A DNA stretch of 64,000 nt from Lycium barbarum (taxonomy: Eukaryota > Streptophyta > Magnoliopsida > Solanales > Solanaceae). The stretch's first letter is position 1, and each line of letters opens with the position of its first letter. Of this stretch, positions 35,501 to 48,767 are shown piece by piece. The stretch lies in assembly GCF_019175385.1 (NCBI RefSeq), contig NC_083339.1:30905637-30969636 (forward strand), given 5' to 3'. Both the position numbers and the translations under genes were made by a program. A model generated the notes under the pieces. It was not told where the DNA came from and did not search any database. It saw nothing but the letters and a program-made list of their open reading frames with translations.

Positions 35501-37184
35501 GTCATGGCTCTTATGGCACTCCCTTAGCCTAGTTGGGCCTATCTATGCTTTGTTCCTGTTGGTATCATATATAATTAAGGAGATCAAGTATGCTTCCCTT
35601 GTGTGCTACACACTAATAGATGGTTATTTGGATTTGTCCATATCATGTGTGTTAGAATTATAGTTTGGTTTCTTCTGTTTATTTCCTCTATTCTCTGTGA
35701 GAATCACCTATACTTTAAAATACGATTCCTAAAGAATTGCGAGAACCGATGTGCATAGGACATCTAGGCTCATTTGAAATTTTTTTCCAAATAATTCAAC
35801 CTGTACTCTGTGAATGCCAAATCTGTTGCCCTTCTCTGTTGTGTTGTACCTTGTCTTGAAGTTGGTCCATCCTATATTCATATGCCTTTACATTTTTCCA
35901 TGTCTACTTGAATCAATATTGTTAGGAACTGCACTGCTCCTATGTCATTGTCTATGCTGGGATTACTAGGTTTAGTTCAGTCTTGGCCATATTATGCCCA
36001 TGCAGATTACTTGTTTTTTTCATGTCTAAATCATACTTGGTGCCTTGGTCTTGGTTCATAAGATTGATCTGTTTGCTGAGTCTGTCCATCTCTTTTTTTC
36101 TTGTTCTTATCTGTTTTAGATAACTTATAATTGTTCCATAACTATGTATATTGGGCCTATCTTGTTTATTCCAAGCCATGTGTGTGTGTGTATGCGGATT
36201 TGTGTCTTCCATGGTTATTGTTGGTTGAGAGAGGCAGTTTAGGTGGGAGGGGGCCTTAGTTTGAGCCTTCCCTTGGTGACCAGCCATGCCAGAGGTACAT
36301 GAAACCTCTAGGAACTTGTGCGGCATCCGGAATAATGGGGGTGATGACTTGGCCTTCCCATCACCAATGTTTGAGGTTTGAGTTCAAAGACATGGAAATA
36401 CATACGCACATTATTTGAGCTTGTGAACAAATAGGATATATTGCTTATACGTGTGTATACTTGTGTGTACAATAGGACTTGCAAATGAATAGGGCATTGT
36501 ATATATGTGTGTGTGTGTGTGTGTAGTATATGGATGATAAGAACAGTAAAATGTAAACTAACCGGGGTCTTTATTTCTTTACCCCCTCTACCGCATAGCC
36601 ACTTGGGCCAAGGTCCAGCTACCCTATTGGGTCAAAAGCCCAATAGGGAAATTCTTTCAAGTTCGTTGAGTCTAAAAAGAAAAGAAAGGGAAGCTAATAA
36701 ATTGAAGGCCCAGTCATGGGTGAAAATGACACGAAGGCCCAACCATGGGTGAAAATGGTTACTAGGGGTTTGGTACACCCCTAGTTTACCACCCTTATAT
36801 ATGTTTATGCCTTTTTTATTTGCTTAAAGTGTTTCCTGTATTGTATTCATATTTGTAAAATACCCACAAACATTATTGGAATCATTTATGCAGCGAATTA
36901 GGCATCTTAGGCAAAACGGTGCATACGCTGTTTAGATTGACTCTAGCTCCTTAAAAATTCTTTTGAAAAACCTAGAAAAAACACGTATTGATTTAGAAAA
37001 TTGAAAATGGAAAGTAACTGTGTTTGTCTTAATAAATAAAAAACTAAAGAGAGTTTTTGGAAAGACACGATAGTGTACCATATTGTTCAAAATTAAGAGG
37101 ATGAGCAAAAATTAGACAAGAAATCCTTTTCAATTATTGAAATACATTTTCTGGGTTTTGAGTTGATAAAAAAATGTGATATTT

Positions 37185-37570
37185 TGGGCCAGAGCCCAAC
37201 TGATTCCTCTCTTAAAGAAAACCAAACATTTGAAAAAAAATTATTTTTGGGCCAGAGCCCATTCCATTTGGTCTTTTAAAAAACAAAACGACATAAGTTA
37301 TTATTTGGGCTAAAGAATCCACTTGACTATTTTTAGTATAAATTTGTAGCTAAGAAAACATGGCTGAGGCCCATGTTTAATGGCTAAAATAAGGTATTTT
37401 CTGGACTAGAACCCATGTAGTTCTGTCTTTAAAAAAGAAACCAATAATATAAACCATTCTTTTGGGTAAAGCCCATCTGATTCTTTTAAATCTTTGGTTA
37501 GAAGATTATGGGCTAAGGCCCACGTTTTAAATAAATAAAGTAAAGTGTTTTTGGGCCTGAAAAACGAAAC
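37185..37570 (+). repeat. Degenerate GGGCC..GCCCA minisatellite in LTR2
   Basis: This is the counterpart of 12420-12800, with the same unit order. Confidence 0.6.
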
Positions 37571-37714
37571 GGACATCAAAGTCAAAATTATGCTTTTGAA
37601 ATAAATCTGGGACTTTAGTCAAAATGACTATATGTAGCGAGCACATTTTTAAGGGGAATATATGCATAAGTTACTGGACTAAAATTCAATTCATTCTCTT
37701 AACGTTAAAAAGTG

Positions 37715-37718
<4 letters not shown>

Positions 37719-37790
<72 letters not shown>
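37719..37790. repeat. (TA)n microsatellite
   Basis: About 36 TA units where LTR1 has a short A-rich tract. Confidence 0.97.
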
Positions 37791-37794
<4 letters not shown>

Positions 37795-38435
37795 GAATCT
37801 CTTTTCTTGTAAAATAAAAAAAGGGGCCAATTTTTACGCTCATAATTATTAAAAATTTAGGTAAGGATGTTCTAGAAATGTATTAAACGGATTGACCGGT
37901 CCACGTGTAAGTAAAGCATGAATAAAATCTATTCATCCAGACTATAAAAAATGAATCAACTTTCTATCCTTTTCTATAGAAAAACCACTGTCCTTATATA
38001 TAAAAGGAACTAATTATACCCAGATATTATAAATCCGAACCTAAATACCCTATATGTAAAGGGAATATATTCGATTCTTTTAAAAAAAATATGATGATAT
38101 GCAACACGATAGGCTTTTTGCAGGAAATAAACACTAAGTAAACAGTTCATGCAAATACTCATACATTGGAATTCGAAGGTCAACCATATAGTACGGATCT
38201 TTAATACTAGGGTGCCTAACACCTTCCCTAGGGGATAACTAGAACCCTTACCTAGAATTTGGATTAAGAATAATTTTTTCACGGTCTATGAATAAACCCT
38301 TCAAAACCGGTTTTCCTAATTTCCTAAAAATTAGGTGGCGATACATTTAAAACAAAGTCCAAAAGTGCACCTACGATTTTGAAGTAGCTTTTTTCGGGCG
38401 CTAACCCTGCCCGCGAAAATACGAACCATTACAGA

Positions 38436-38453
38436 TGGCGACTCTGTTGGGGA
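38436..38453 (+). other. Primer-binding site of body B
   Basis: TGGCGACTCTGTTGGGGA differs from the body A site by one base. It proves that a second internal region begins after LTR2. Confidence 0.8.
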
Positions 38454-38465
38454 CTTAAAGGTTAT

Positions 38466-40861
38466 TGTCACGACCCAAACCGATGAGCCGTGACGAGTGC
38501 TCGACAACTACTGACCAAGCACCCCTTAGACTCGTATTTACATCTTACTGAGTAACCTGGTGGCCCATAAATAACTTACAACTGAGCTATACTGTCTCCT
38601 GGGCAATCAACACAATGAACTACGCATCGAGAACTCACGGCCAACGCATACATACAAACATAAGTGCTAAGAGTAGTAGTGCAAGCCGACTAGGCTGCTA
38701 CATAAATTATACAGCAAAAATAAATGCTGACAAGGCTGCATAACATCCCAGCGACATACAGCTATCAACAAACGTCTATGTCATGTAAACTATAAAGTGA
38801 TAGGACAACGCCCCGTCATACCCATATGTGCACATATCAAAATACCATACCAAGAAGGACAGTAGCTCCGGAATCAAATGGAGTGCACTGATCGCGGCTG
38901 AGAGGAGAACCTACCGAGCTGGATCATCAGACTGACTGCCTGAACCTGCGAGCATGAACACAGCATCCACAAGAAAGGACGTCAGTGCAAATAGTGTACT
39001 GTGTATGTAAGGCATGAATAACAACATAACAAGAGGTATGGAATATAGCATAAGTTAAAGATAACCTTCACTTCTGATTTCCTCTTAAGGCGAACATCAT
39101 GCATGCTGAGCTTTCTTAAGAAAACAATTTTCATACATATATAATAGCATTGCTGCGGAACGTGCAGACCGATCCATAAATATATTATAGTGTTGCGGAA
39201 CGTGCAACCCGATCCATATATATACATTATATTACTGCGGAATGTGCAGCCCGATCCATACCCATATATCCCGTGTCTGGGACGATATCATAATATATCA
39301 ACTAATCAGGTGGTTATGCGTATATAACGCCTCACCTATCCCCATATATATATAAGTAGCATGCATGAGAGCCCAAATAAGAGTTGTCACTTTATCGGAG
39401 TGACGTAAGGTCGGTAACCTCCGATCATATTATGGAACAATCATCATCGGTATACCTCACCTCGAAAGAACAAGTAACATGAGGTGAGATTTACAATAAT
39501 TAATAAAATCAAGGAATGCATGAAATAAACTCAATAATCTCAAAATAGCATCAACCATAAACTTTGAAATCTCTAGAATGGAATCATCCTCATCATCATT
39601 ATCATCATAGAAAACATCTTATCTTTAACATCATAAGAACTTTTAGAATCATAGACTTCTGGCTTTTTGGGAATACGAATGTTATGGAAAACATATATGT
39701 TCATAAGAAATGAATCATGCCTTTAAAAAGAAAGGGACTAGCCTTAACATACCTGATTGATCTCCTACTGCTTAACACTTATTCTCCCAAACATGTAAAT
39801 CTACATTCAAGAAAAATCATACTACTGTTAGACTTATCGTCATATGCCTATCTTAAGTCTTTAAATTAAACTCCTTTAAAGTCTGCCAAAACTCGGGCAG
39901 CATCTCCCCTGTTTATATCCCTAGGCCGAAATCACAATTTCAACAACCAACAACAACAACAAAAATACCAATATCAACAACAATATTATCAACACCAAAA
40001 TTCTCCATAACACATCCCACACGATGTTTAGCCAATTTCTCAACTAACAATTTCGTTATACGATCATTTAATAGCTATACCTTCATAAATAAACCTAAAT
40101 CAATATCAATAAGGGAAGATTCATACCTTACTACCGCTAGAACCACAATATCTTCAATATTCACCATGAATCCGAGCCCAGTTTCACCACAATACGATAT
40201 TATAACCGCAACTACACACTGTCCGAACCTAATTCTGGAGATTTCCACTTAGTTTGCGCTAAAATTTTATGAATGGAAGTTGGAGGAATATTCCAAAAAG
40301 TTTGGGGAGCTTAAAGGGGTGTTTGAATGAAAAATGAAGGGATAAGCCCCGTTATATAACATTCTAGAGTCGGGTTGCACCGACCTAGGATTTTCTCAGC
40401 GCGTTTGCGCCACCTTGGAGAACGTTCGCGCTGAGTTAGCCCCTGGCTCGAGGTGGCGTGTTCGCGCAGAGTTAATCTCTGCTCTGGCAGTCTGTCTTAA
40501 AATGCTCATAACGTTTGATCCCGATGTCGGATTGATGCGCGGTTTGTTGCGTTGGAAACTAGACTTCTTGAACTTCATTTTGGGCCTTTGCTTTACCTCA
40601 AAACTCCTCATATGCTAAAAGATATTCTTTCCCAAAGTTAGACCAGAATTATCATGCAGCATCTTGCCCAACCTTTCTCCAAAGTTCCAAAGCCTAATCT
40701 CCTTATTTCACTTGTTCTCCAATCCTTCCATGACCTATTGTATGAGCTTAAACCCCCATAACTACATATAATCTCATATATCCTCAACGATAACTCCCGT
40801 GTCCAAAACTGAACAACTGTCGCCTAGCGAATCTCAACATACAAAATTATGAGGTGTAACA
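38466..40861 (-). mobile_element. Minus-strand solo LTR (S4)
   Basis: On the minus strand the unit runs TGTTACACCTC to GGGTCGTGACA. Flanks gttat (38461-38465) and attct (40862-40866) match at only three of five bases. Body A (13643-13655) shows an uninterrupted target, aaagattctaacc, so the right copy is original and the left has changed. It holds the hairpin (38983-38988 with 38996-39001, one mismatch) and three 40-bp units (39151-39260) like those of the 48768 element. It lies 12 bases after the primer site. Confidence 0.85.
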
Positions 40862-41409
40862 ATTCTAACCATAGGGATTCCAATATAATGTGGGTCTATT
40901 TGATTTTTATTATTTATGTGTTTACTTTCCCACAATTATCAACTTTCATTGCATGCATATCATAACTCTGCCACTCCTGCATTTATTTTACACTTTGTTC
41001 CAAAGGCGACTTCGCGGAGCACACGGTCGTACCTTCACTATAAAACCAAAATACTTCTTCTGGAATCATTATAAGGTTGGGTCGGTTCGTGGTCGTCCAA
41101 TAGCCCTAACAGTTCAGCCCCAGTTGTCCGTTCGAGTTCTCGGTCTTTTGTGAAAAACCCACTCAGGTAAAACTAGGATAGAGCTAAGACAAATATCTAC
41201 CGAACTAGAGCATTCATACCTAGATGAACTTTGGGTATCTCAGACCTATCTAAAGCTTATTATGAGAGACCACCTTGTGTTCGGACAGTCTATGACCCGA
41301 AGAGCATCGCATCTCATTTATATGCTATGTGGAAGCATGTTTAATGCCTATGTGATGAACCATTGACCTCGTGGGGATGGGGGAATCCTAATTATATTTT
41401 GTTTTGTAG
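40862..41409 (+). other. Untranslated leader of body B
   Basis: It matches 13640-14194 closely, and no frame is supported. Confidence 0.6.
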
Positions 41410-42822
41410 ATGGAAGGCCACAACCATATTGACATAGTTGTCAAGGATCCGGATTTATTGAGAGTTTGGTGGGCGTGGTTAGATGATACTCAGAAAAAGA
41501 CAATTAGCAGCACTCTAGGTCACCTACTAGCTATCATGACAATGAAGGGTCATCCGGAACTAATAGAGGTGTTAGCCGAACATTTGGACGATAAGGAAAT
41601 GTTGTTCCGCTTCGGTGAAATGGCGATGACTCCGACCTTGGAGGAGATTAGGGATGCCATAGACAGCAATAGAACCTGTCTAAGGAGAGGACACAAACCA
41701 GATCACCACCTGTTATTTCCACAGAGTCCCATAGTTGGCCAAATCATGAAGTTTCTTGCAATAATTGAGGCAACCTGGGCGCGGGGACCCACTGTAGCCT
41801 TTAGAGATCTGTATCGGAGATTCGAAGATGTCATCGAGTATACTCTGTACCAGAGGGAGTTCAAGAGTAGAGAAGAGTGAGAAGCTATTAGACCCTTGGC
41901 ATTCGCCATAGCCTTGCTAGGTACGATGGTATTCCATAAGGCGAATCATTAATCATGGACACCCGAGTGATCTACTTAGCCCACGCTATCTTCTATGGCA
42001 TAACCAAGGACCAGGAAACAAGGTATTTTGACCTAGCAGCCATCATCCTGGAGGACATTTTTTGGGCTTTAGAAAAATGCCGGAATGGCTTCCGATACTT
42101 CCAAGGATGTAGCATGTTGTTACAATGGTGGATTATCAAACACATCAACATTGCTAAGGAAGTCCAGTATCTGAGTAATCACAATAGGATAGAGCATCTA
42201 ACAAATTATTTCCCGAACCTTGGTTACATGTCCAAGGGGGCATAGGCCAGTTTCTTTGAGGAATTGACCGAAGATAGAATCCAGTGGATATTTCCTGACT
42301 TCATATCGAAGTTGTGGTGGTTCGAGGCAAGAATTGTCCTTTTGTGCCATTACCAGGGGTTCGAGGAATCCGTCATCATTATCCATCTCGGGTTTTAGGC
42401 AATTTGGTAGGAGAAAAGTGATACCTCAGGTAGGAAATCCTAAGCAGTTCATCATTGACCACACAGAGCAGAAGATCAAGAACGCCGGGGTGATCCTCAG
42501 AGAATGGAATGGTCACGTGAGTTGGGGTCCGGACACTTTAGCCCCAGACAGGTTCAAAGCAGGGTGTGATCCAGCGTATCATGAATGGTGGTAGGGACAC
42601 TCGGCCCATGCATCCATCCCAAGGCCTGCACCTACTCAGGATGCCCAAAAGGAGGAGCGTCTGAAGGAATGTCTGGAAAGCATGAATAAGCACTTAACCA
42701 AGATTTTAGAGGAAACAGATACGTTGATAATCAGGATGGAGATGTAACAAGCGCGGCTTCGGATTCAGACCACCCTTCAGAGGGTGAAGAAGGCCAAGAC
42801 AAGCCAAGCCTCAACGTGAGTC
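41410..42822 (+). pseudogene. Ogre-type ORF1 (body B)
   Basis: This is the best-preserved ORF1. The first 156 codons from MEGHNHIDIVVKDPDLLRVW are open, with TLEEIRDAIDSNRTCLRRG and FRDLYRRFEDVIEYTLYQR. After the stop at 41878 it continues in shifted frames: DTRVIYLAHAIFYGITKDQ (about 41955), LEKCRNGFRYFQGCSMLLQW (about 42075), QFIIDHTEQKIKNAGVILRE (about 42445) and VSWGPDTLAPDRF, to a TGA at about 42820. It resembles the extra ORF1 of Ogre elements, function unknown, with distant likeness to plant mobile-domain proteins (inference). Confidence 0.65.
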
Positions 42823-43214
42823 GCTGGAGGCGAACCCTGCTGATTTACTGCTTTATGTTGAGCCCTTTGTCGGCTTCATCATCTTTGTAATCCCTTCGGG
42901 GAAGATATTTTTATTACTATTTAATAACTAATGATGATTTTTCGGGGAAATGGTTCACCTTCAAAAATGGCACTTGCATGCTTCAATCGATTAGGAGAGC
43001 CTTACCTCAAAAAGGATTTAGGAACGCGAATAGTATATATATCTACCAAATTATATGAATGCTTGCTACGTGCTTCACATGCCTATTTGCTATGTGTGTT
43101 ATCAAATATTAAGGCTTTAATACATTTGATCCAATGATCTAAAACAACACACTAAAAGAAAAAACAAAAGCTTAAAACTTGCCTAAATTTATCTCTATAA
43201 AAGGTTGACTTACA
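42823..43214 (+). other. Non-coding spacer after ORF1 (body B)
   Basis: It matches 18002-18386, is A/T-rich and has no supported frame. Confidence 0.5.
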
Positions 43215-44583
43215 ATGGCAAACCAAGGAGAACAAGAGACGCTGACTCTGGGAGAGACAGCAGAAATATTGAGAGACAAGGTGCTACAAATAAAGAAGCA
43301 CCTCCAAGAAATAGGGAGGAAAATTGAGGAAGTGGATGGATTTCTAGAAATGGTTGGAAACCCGCCAGAAGGCATACCCCGGGAACAATACTATGGGAAT
43401 GTCCCGGAAGGAGTAAGGGATTTGGTGTTGAATTATATACCTTTAGGGAGGAAGCCTAAAACGTCTACAGAAGGGACTCCAGGAGGAATGGATGAAAGCC
43501 AAGGAGCTAGGTCACCCATGGATGGCATAATCAGACCCGCCAGAGGAGTTGGTATCCCAATAGGAAGCCTCTGAACCCGTCAAGGAAGAAGAACCAGAGT
43601 AGGGAGAGCCTCAGAACGTGGAGGAGGAGGAGTTAGATCCCATTGACATAGAGGCTGGGAGAGAGGAAGAACCATTTGACATGTTTCCTGAGTTTGCAAA
43701 GGAAGAAAATGATATAGATAAGGAATATGATAATTATGCCCCAACCAACGAGGGATCTGACTTCTATGTACCATCACCCATGTTGGTACCTGAACCTCCA
43801 CTATGGCATCCGAGAATTTTGGAAGGGCATGCCCTTCTGACCTTGCTTGGTGGGCAGTAGCTTTCAAAGCCCATTCCTCCTCATTCAGAGTCGCTCCACA
43901 GCCTATCAGATGTAAGGAGGTATACGAACGGATGGTCGCCACATGAGTATCTTGAACCACTAGGGCTAGCTTGCCACCGCCCAAGTTAGTGTATGCATAT
44001 AAAAGGTGCCCGTTCCACGGCAACCAGGTTGGTCATACCCTGAATGAGCGTCTGGGGTTAAGAAGAAGAATTTGAAGCCTAATTGATGATAGGATCATAA
44101 GGACTTTGTAGGGGCCACACACCCTACTAGTTGATGACCCTATTATCCCTGGAGAAGAAGTCAATGCTAGTACTCAGATCTGGCGATATGATTTCACGAT
44201 CTTCGAAGAATTATATGCTCGCATATTCTCGACTCTGGCTAGTCTAAGGGAACTATCCCTGATGGTTAGAACAAGATGTAAGTACTTCTCTAGAGTACAT
44301 TAAGCTGAAAATGATTCAAACTATTGTTACCACGAATGTGCGGCCCTCTCAACCCCTGCCCACTAGCCCATGCCCTTAGGGCCCAATAGGAACAAGTTTT
44401 GCCTATATCATACAGGAGCTATGGGGCACGACATAGAAGAATTCCACACATTCAAGCTTGAACTTAGACACAAGATTAGTACAGGAGAGATCTTGGTCAT
44501 CTTACCACCACAGTGCTGAGATGGAAGGAAAATGAGAGAGCAGGTTCGTAAGGACAGAAACTCGCGGAACTATATTTTTGGGT
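43215..44583 (+). pseudogene. Coiled-coil, acidic and knuckle ORF (body B)
   Basis: MANQGEQETLTLGETAEILR opens a coiled coil, with a 119-codon frame to 43574. A shifted frame (43618-43857) encodes an acidic block (DPIDIEAGREEEPFDMFPEF) absent from body A. Knuckle-like CPFHGNQVGHTLNE (about 44008; last Cys replaced by Arg) and CLYHTGAMGHDIEE (about 44400; last Cys lost) follow, ending in RKDRNSRNYIFG at 44583. Both knuckles are therefore damaged here while intact in body A. Confidence 0.55.
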
Positions 44584-45154
44584 AGATATTAGGTGTCCCC
44601 ATTTTTGCACATAAAAAGTTACCCCCTCCCCCATAAATATTGTAAGGAACCGTGCCGACCCGATGTCCGTATGGAGGGATACGCGGGAAGCCTTAGCTGG
44701 GCCTGGTCTAGGGATGCCTTTAGATAGGTATAGCTTAAAGGATATCTAGGAAAGATATATATATATCCTTCTTTTATAAAACGAACTACGATAGGGCCTG
44801 ACTTCCCCTGGTGGGATACGTTGGCAGTCTACGTAAGATTCGGCCCAGATAATATAAATTACAATTTCCCCCCATTTGTTTAATTTCTATAACAAGGAAG
44901 GGTTTGCCAGAGTAACTCAGCCATAATGTCCATTGAACCAAGCTCCACCCAAACATCAAAAACCCATAAACATTCGAACCTTTAGAGCAAAGGATCAAAA
45001 GTGTTCAAACTTAATATATGACTTTGTGTGCTATGTGCGCTTTAAATATCAATGTGTGATATTTTGCCTTTATATCTTGATAAGTAACTAAATTTTTCTA
45101 CCGTTGAGTTATTCTTGTCTTATATAACGAGGCCGATTAGCATAATACTGAAAG
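44584..45154 (+). other. Non-coding region upstream of gag (body B)
   Basis: It matches 19277-19907. Two hairpin modules are present: 44657-44708 with GACC/GGTC and 44783-44848 with GGGCC (44794-44798) and GGCCC (44842-44846). Both stems are perfect where body A has G-U pairs. Confidence 0.5.
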
Positions 45155-46473
45155 ATGGCATACTTCACAAGATCCAAAGCTACATTAGCATCCCTCGCAT
45201 ACAAAGGCAAAGAGAAGATGACTGGTACCCCCAATAATGGGAATGAGCTCGCACTCCATGACGGAGATGCCCAGGACCCATAAGAGGTATCACCTCAAGA
45301 AGACGTGATTGTGACACTACTGACTGTCGTTACGACTTTCCAAAAAAAGGTAGCAAGGAATGAGGCAACAAATACGGACAAGGATGCCTCGACAGAGGAA
45401 AGAAGGCCTCCTCCCCAGTTCCCTTCATTGATTTCATCAATGTCCAATAATTTCCCTCTATACCTACCAGGAACCATCCCGCCTCTACTAAGTTCCACAA
45501 ACCCGAACCATGCTAGTCCTTCTTATCGCACTCCTCCACCAACAAAATACACTCAAATCTCAGGGACCACCCACTCAGTTCCTTCTTACCAGGTTTCTCA
45601 GCCTATATTTATTAATCCGGCCAGCCAATTACGTGCTCCAGCTCCACCGACTTGCTAAACCACCACTGCCCCGCTCAACCATACCACCCACCAGGTCTCA
45701 TTCTTTACTCCCAACATCCCTAGCTAATGCTTCCCGAGGCATAAAGAGCTAGATCATTATGAAGAAATGGAAAGGGCCTGGAAAGCGAAACAGGATAAGT
45801 GGGAAAAAGATTTGGAGAAAAAGATGGAGAAATTACTGGAGAAATCCAACAGGTCTGCAAGAAAGGCTACAAGCCTAAGATATGATGACCTGTGCATTTA
45901 TCCGTATCTAGACTTACCGGACGGGATATATTTATTCGGCTCTTTGAAAGGCTATTGGTCAGAGGATTATAGAAAAGGTACCCCCTCCAGATTTCACAGG
46001 GCTGATCAAACTTGTGCGTACCATTCAAGAGGAAATGGGCACAACACAGAGGACTTTATAAATCTGAATCACAAAATCCAAGATCTAATTGACAAAAGGG
46101 AAATCATTTTTGAAACTGCTGCTCCCAATGTGAACACGAATCCATTACCTAGTCATGGAAAAAAAGGAGTCCACATGATTGAGAGGAATGAGGACTGGGA
46201 AGCCTGCAGAGCATTGATCCCCAGAGCAGTTGAATCCTTAGAAGACACAGTAGCCTCCCTCACACTCCAGGAGTGCCCCAATTTCAGGGTTCTGGTCATA
46301 GCACCAGCAGCCATGAAAGCAACATCAAGGCTCACAATCTTGATTCCAGCTCCCGTAGTAGCAAAGACAGCACAACAAGTTGCTCCCACGCCTAAAATGC
46401 TAATCAATGTAAAGGAGGCCATTAGCTCAGAATGCTACAACGAAAGAAAGCACCCAAAAAAGAGCAATAACTG
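45155..46473 (+). pseudogene. gag: Gag with core deleted (body B)
   Basis: The ATG at 45155 (MAYFTRSKATLASLAYKGKE) is probably the ancestral start, lost in body A. A stop at about 45281 and the proline-rich part follow. At about 45925-45937 the coding sequence jumps from LDLPDG to GSLKGYW through about ten filler bases, removing roughly 825 bases of the capsid core present in A (20617-21441). The zinc knuckle CAYHSRGNGHNTEDF (about 46014, final Cys replaced by Phe) and HKIQDLIDKREI remain. It cannot form a capsid. Confidence 0.8.
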
Positions 46474-46559
46474 AAGGAGAAGGTGAGGATTTTTGGTGGT
46501 GCATGCGGCCAAAATACTACTCCATCGTTGAGTATTTGAAGAAAACATCGGCATAAATA

Positions 46560-47627
46560 TCGGTGTTGTCACTACTAACCAGGTAACTATCACACAGGCA
46601 GGCTCTCATGAGAGTGTTAGATGATGCACACATACCAGCTGGTACAAGCAACAGAGATTTGGTTGGGTTGGTGGCCCACATCATCAGAGAACACAAAATC
46701 TGCTTCTCAAAATAGGAGTTGCCAGCAGAAGGGACCTCTCACAATAGGACCCTTAACATCACCGTGGAATTCGGAGGTAAAGCAATGGGGAGAGTGCTTG
46801 TGGACAATAGATTAGGCCTCAATATCTACCTCATCACCACCTTAACACAGCTCAGCTATGATATGAACAAAATCTGTCAGAGCGGGACAAACGTTAGGGA
46901 ATTTGATGGGTCCCAAAGTGACTCTCTCAGAGAAGTGGACCTGCAGATGCAGGTTGGACCTGCCTCTTTCACAGAATAATTCCAGGTCATGGCAGTCACC
47001 GCCAACTATAATATGCTCTTGGGAATACCCTGGATACACTCTGCCAGCGCAATTCGATAAACTCTGCACCAGGCCATAAAATTTGAATGGCATGGACGGG
47101 AAATTGTAGTGGCAGCTGAGAAGGATATTCAGAAGTATCCTTACAACATCATTCCTGTGATTGAAGGGAGCCCTCGCTTACCAAACTTTCATGTAGTGGA
47201 ATACGTTGGGGCCACACATGAGGAGGAAGTGATCGATAAACCCATGCCACCAGTCTACAGAATGATTGGCTCTACCATGCTAAGGAATGGTTTTGAAATA
47301 GGAAAGGTTCTAGGGAGGGACCTCGAAGTGATAACAGAGCCTGTGCCAATCCCAAAAGAAAACTACCACTTAGGTCTAAGGTATGCCTCTAAAGAAGACG
47401 AGCTCAAAAGGGCAATTAAGAGAGAGCCCAAAACAAGGAATTTACTTCGCCCAATTCCGGGTCTGTACCAGTCATTCCCTAGAAAGGTGCCAATGCTAAA
47501 CGAAGAAGAAACCGATGGGAGTCTTGAGTCGCTGTTCCAACAAGAGGGATGCTACGCGGTTATTAAAGAAAGTCAGAAGACACCCAACATACGTAGTCTG
47601 AGGCCGAGAGAGCGCCTGGACAATTAG
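46560..47627 (+). pseudogene. Protease and G-patch remnant (body B)
   Basis: The protease active-site segment reads LVDNRLGLN (about 46800), with the catalytic Gly replaced by Arg, so it is inactive. The NYNMLLG block follows in another frame near 47005. A 172-codon frame from 47109 holds EKDIQKYPYNIIPVIEGSPR and the G-patch-like STMLRNGFEIGKVLGRDLE, with one glycine changed to Val. Confidence 0.65.
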
Positions 47628-47985
47628 ACATCCACCCCCCTCTTGGATCCTCGGTAGAGAGATAGATTTTCCTTAAAACCTTTTGCTAAAAGTGGAGACA
47701 TCGGCGGAGGACTGAATGATCTCCTTTTCTAAATTACTTCGTAATGTTTAAAAATGGAAATGGTCCGGCGTTGTTCCGAACAAGGACCACAGTTGTAGTC
47801 AATCATTTTTGAATTAATGAAAAGCCTCGACTTATGTAAAACTGCTATCTTTATTAGATAATAATAATAAAGGTTTTTCTAACTAACTACGTGTAACCGG
47901 TAATAATAAACCTAACTTTTCTTTGCCTTGCCTTTTCAGTAGTAACCATAATAAAATAACCTAAAATGTCATGACATGTCGTGAA
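47628..47985 (+). other. Protease-RT spacer, candidate intron (body B)
   Basis: No open frame. CCTTTTCAG ends at 47939, a good acceptor-like signal, and about 100 bases near 47640-47735 are absent from body A. Stops follow the AG in every useful frame until about 47963, so the splice model is unproven. Confidence 0.4.
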
Positions 47986-48767
47986 ACCAACGAGGAAAAT
48001 AGACAACAGGAATACGAGGAGTACGATGAATCGACGATGATGCCAGAGGGACTGGTAGAAGAATTGGAAGAATTAGTAAAAAAAAGAAGCCGAATATGGA
48101 TGAAACTGAGATGATCAACCTCGGTGATGAAGAGGATGTCAAGGAGACACGAATCAATGCTCATTTGTGATCTCCACAAAAAAAAAGAGCTTGTAGCTCT
48201 ATTAAAGGAATATGTGGATGTCTTCGCCTAGAAATTCACGGATATGCTAGGATTGAGCATTGAAATACGAGCCCACATATTGCCTATTAAGGAAGGCTTC
48301 ACTCCGATTAAGCAAAAGACCCAGACATTTAAGCTTGACATGAGTATCAGGATAAAGGACGAAGTGGAGAAACAAATCGAGTCTGGAATAGTGGAGGTGA
48401 CATCCTACCCCACTTGGGTGGCCAAAATAGAGCCAGTGCCCAAAAAGGATGGAAATGTTCGAATTTGTGTGGACTACCGAGATCTCAACCGGGCCAGTCC
48501 AAAAGTCAACTTTTTCACCCCCAAACATCCATATTCTAATAGATAACTATGCCAAGCATGAGCTGCAGTCATTCGTGGATTGTTTCGCCGGGTACCATCA
48601 AATACTTAAGAGCGAAGAAGACGCTGAAAATACAGCTTTCATCACTCCTTGGGGAGTCTACCATTACCGGGTGATGCCGTTCAGCCTAAAATATGCCATT
48701 GCCACGTATGTGAGAGCTATGACTACCTTGTTCCATGATATGATGCATCGATAGATTGAAGTCTATA
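47986..48767 (+). pseudogene. Reverse transcriptase, 5' half (body B)
   Basis: Acidic N-terminus, then EVEKQIESGIVEVTSYPTWV, the intact VDYRDLNRASPK block (about 48470), CFAGYHQILKSE, WGVYHYRVMPF and the start of the active-site codons. The frame is disrupted at about 48085, 48525 and 48751. It is cut at 48767 by an element inserted between the codons for the Y and M of YMDD, and the rest continues at 58005. Confidence 0.88.

Larger units (their letters stand above)
31027..38433 (+). mobile_element. Ogre/Tat-like LTR 2 (shared middle LTR)
   Basis: This 7.4-kb LTR runs TGTTGACACC to TTACA. It closes body A and, being followed directly by a primer site, also opens body B. The TATA palindrome lies at 32550-32571 and the conserved U5 end (CTAGGGTGCC..AACACCTTCCC) near 38210. 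It retains two blocks missing from LTR1. A (TA)n expansion at 37719-37790 is private to this copy. No gene is supported. Confidence 0.88.

Noticed and set aside
38915..38945. Possible hammerhead ribozyme core (CTGATGA on the minus strand)
   Set aside because: No GAAA partner at proper spacing follows, so the catalytic core is incomplete. No other convincing hammerhead was seen by eye.
41410..42822. ORF1 as a captured host mobile-domain gene
   Set aside because: Its position between leader and gag in both bodies matches the known extra ORF1 of Ogre elements, so it belongs to the element.
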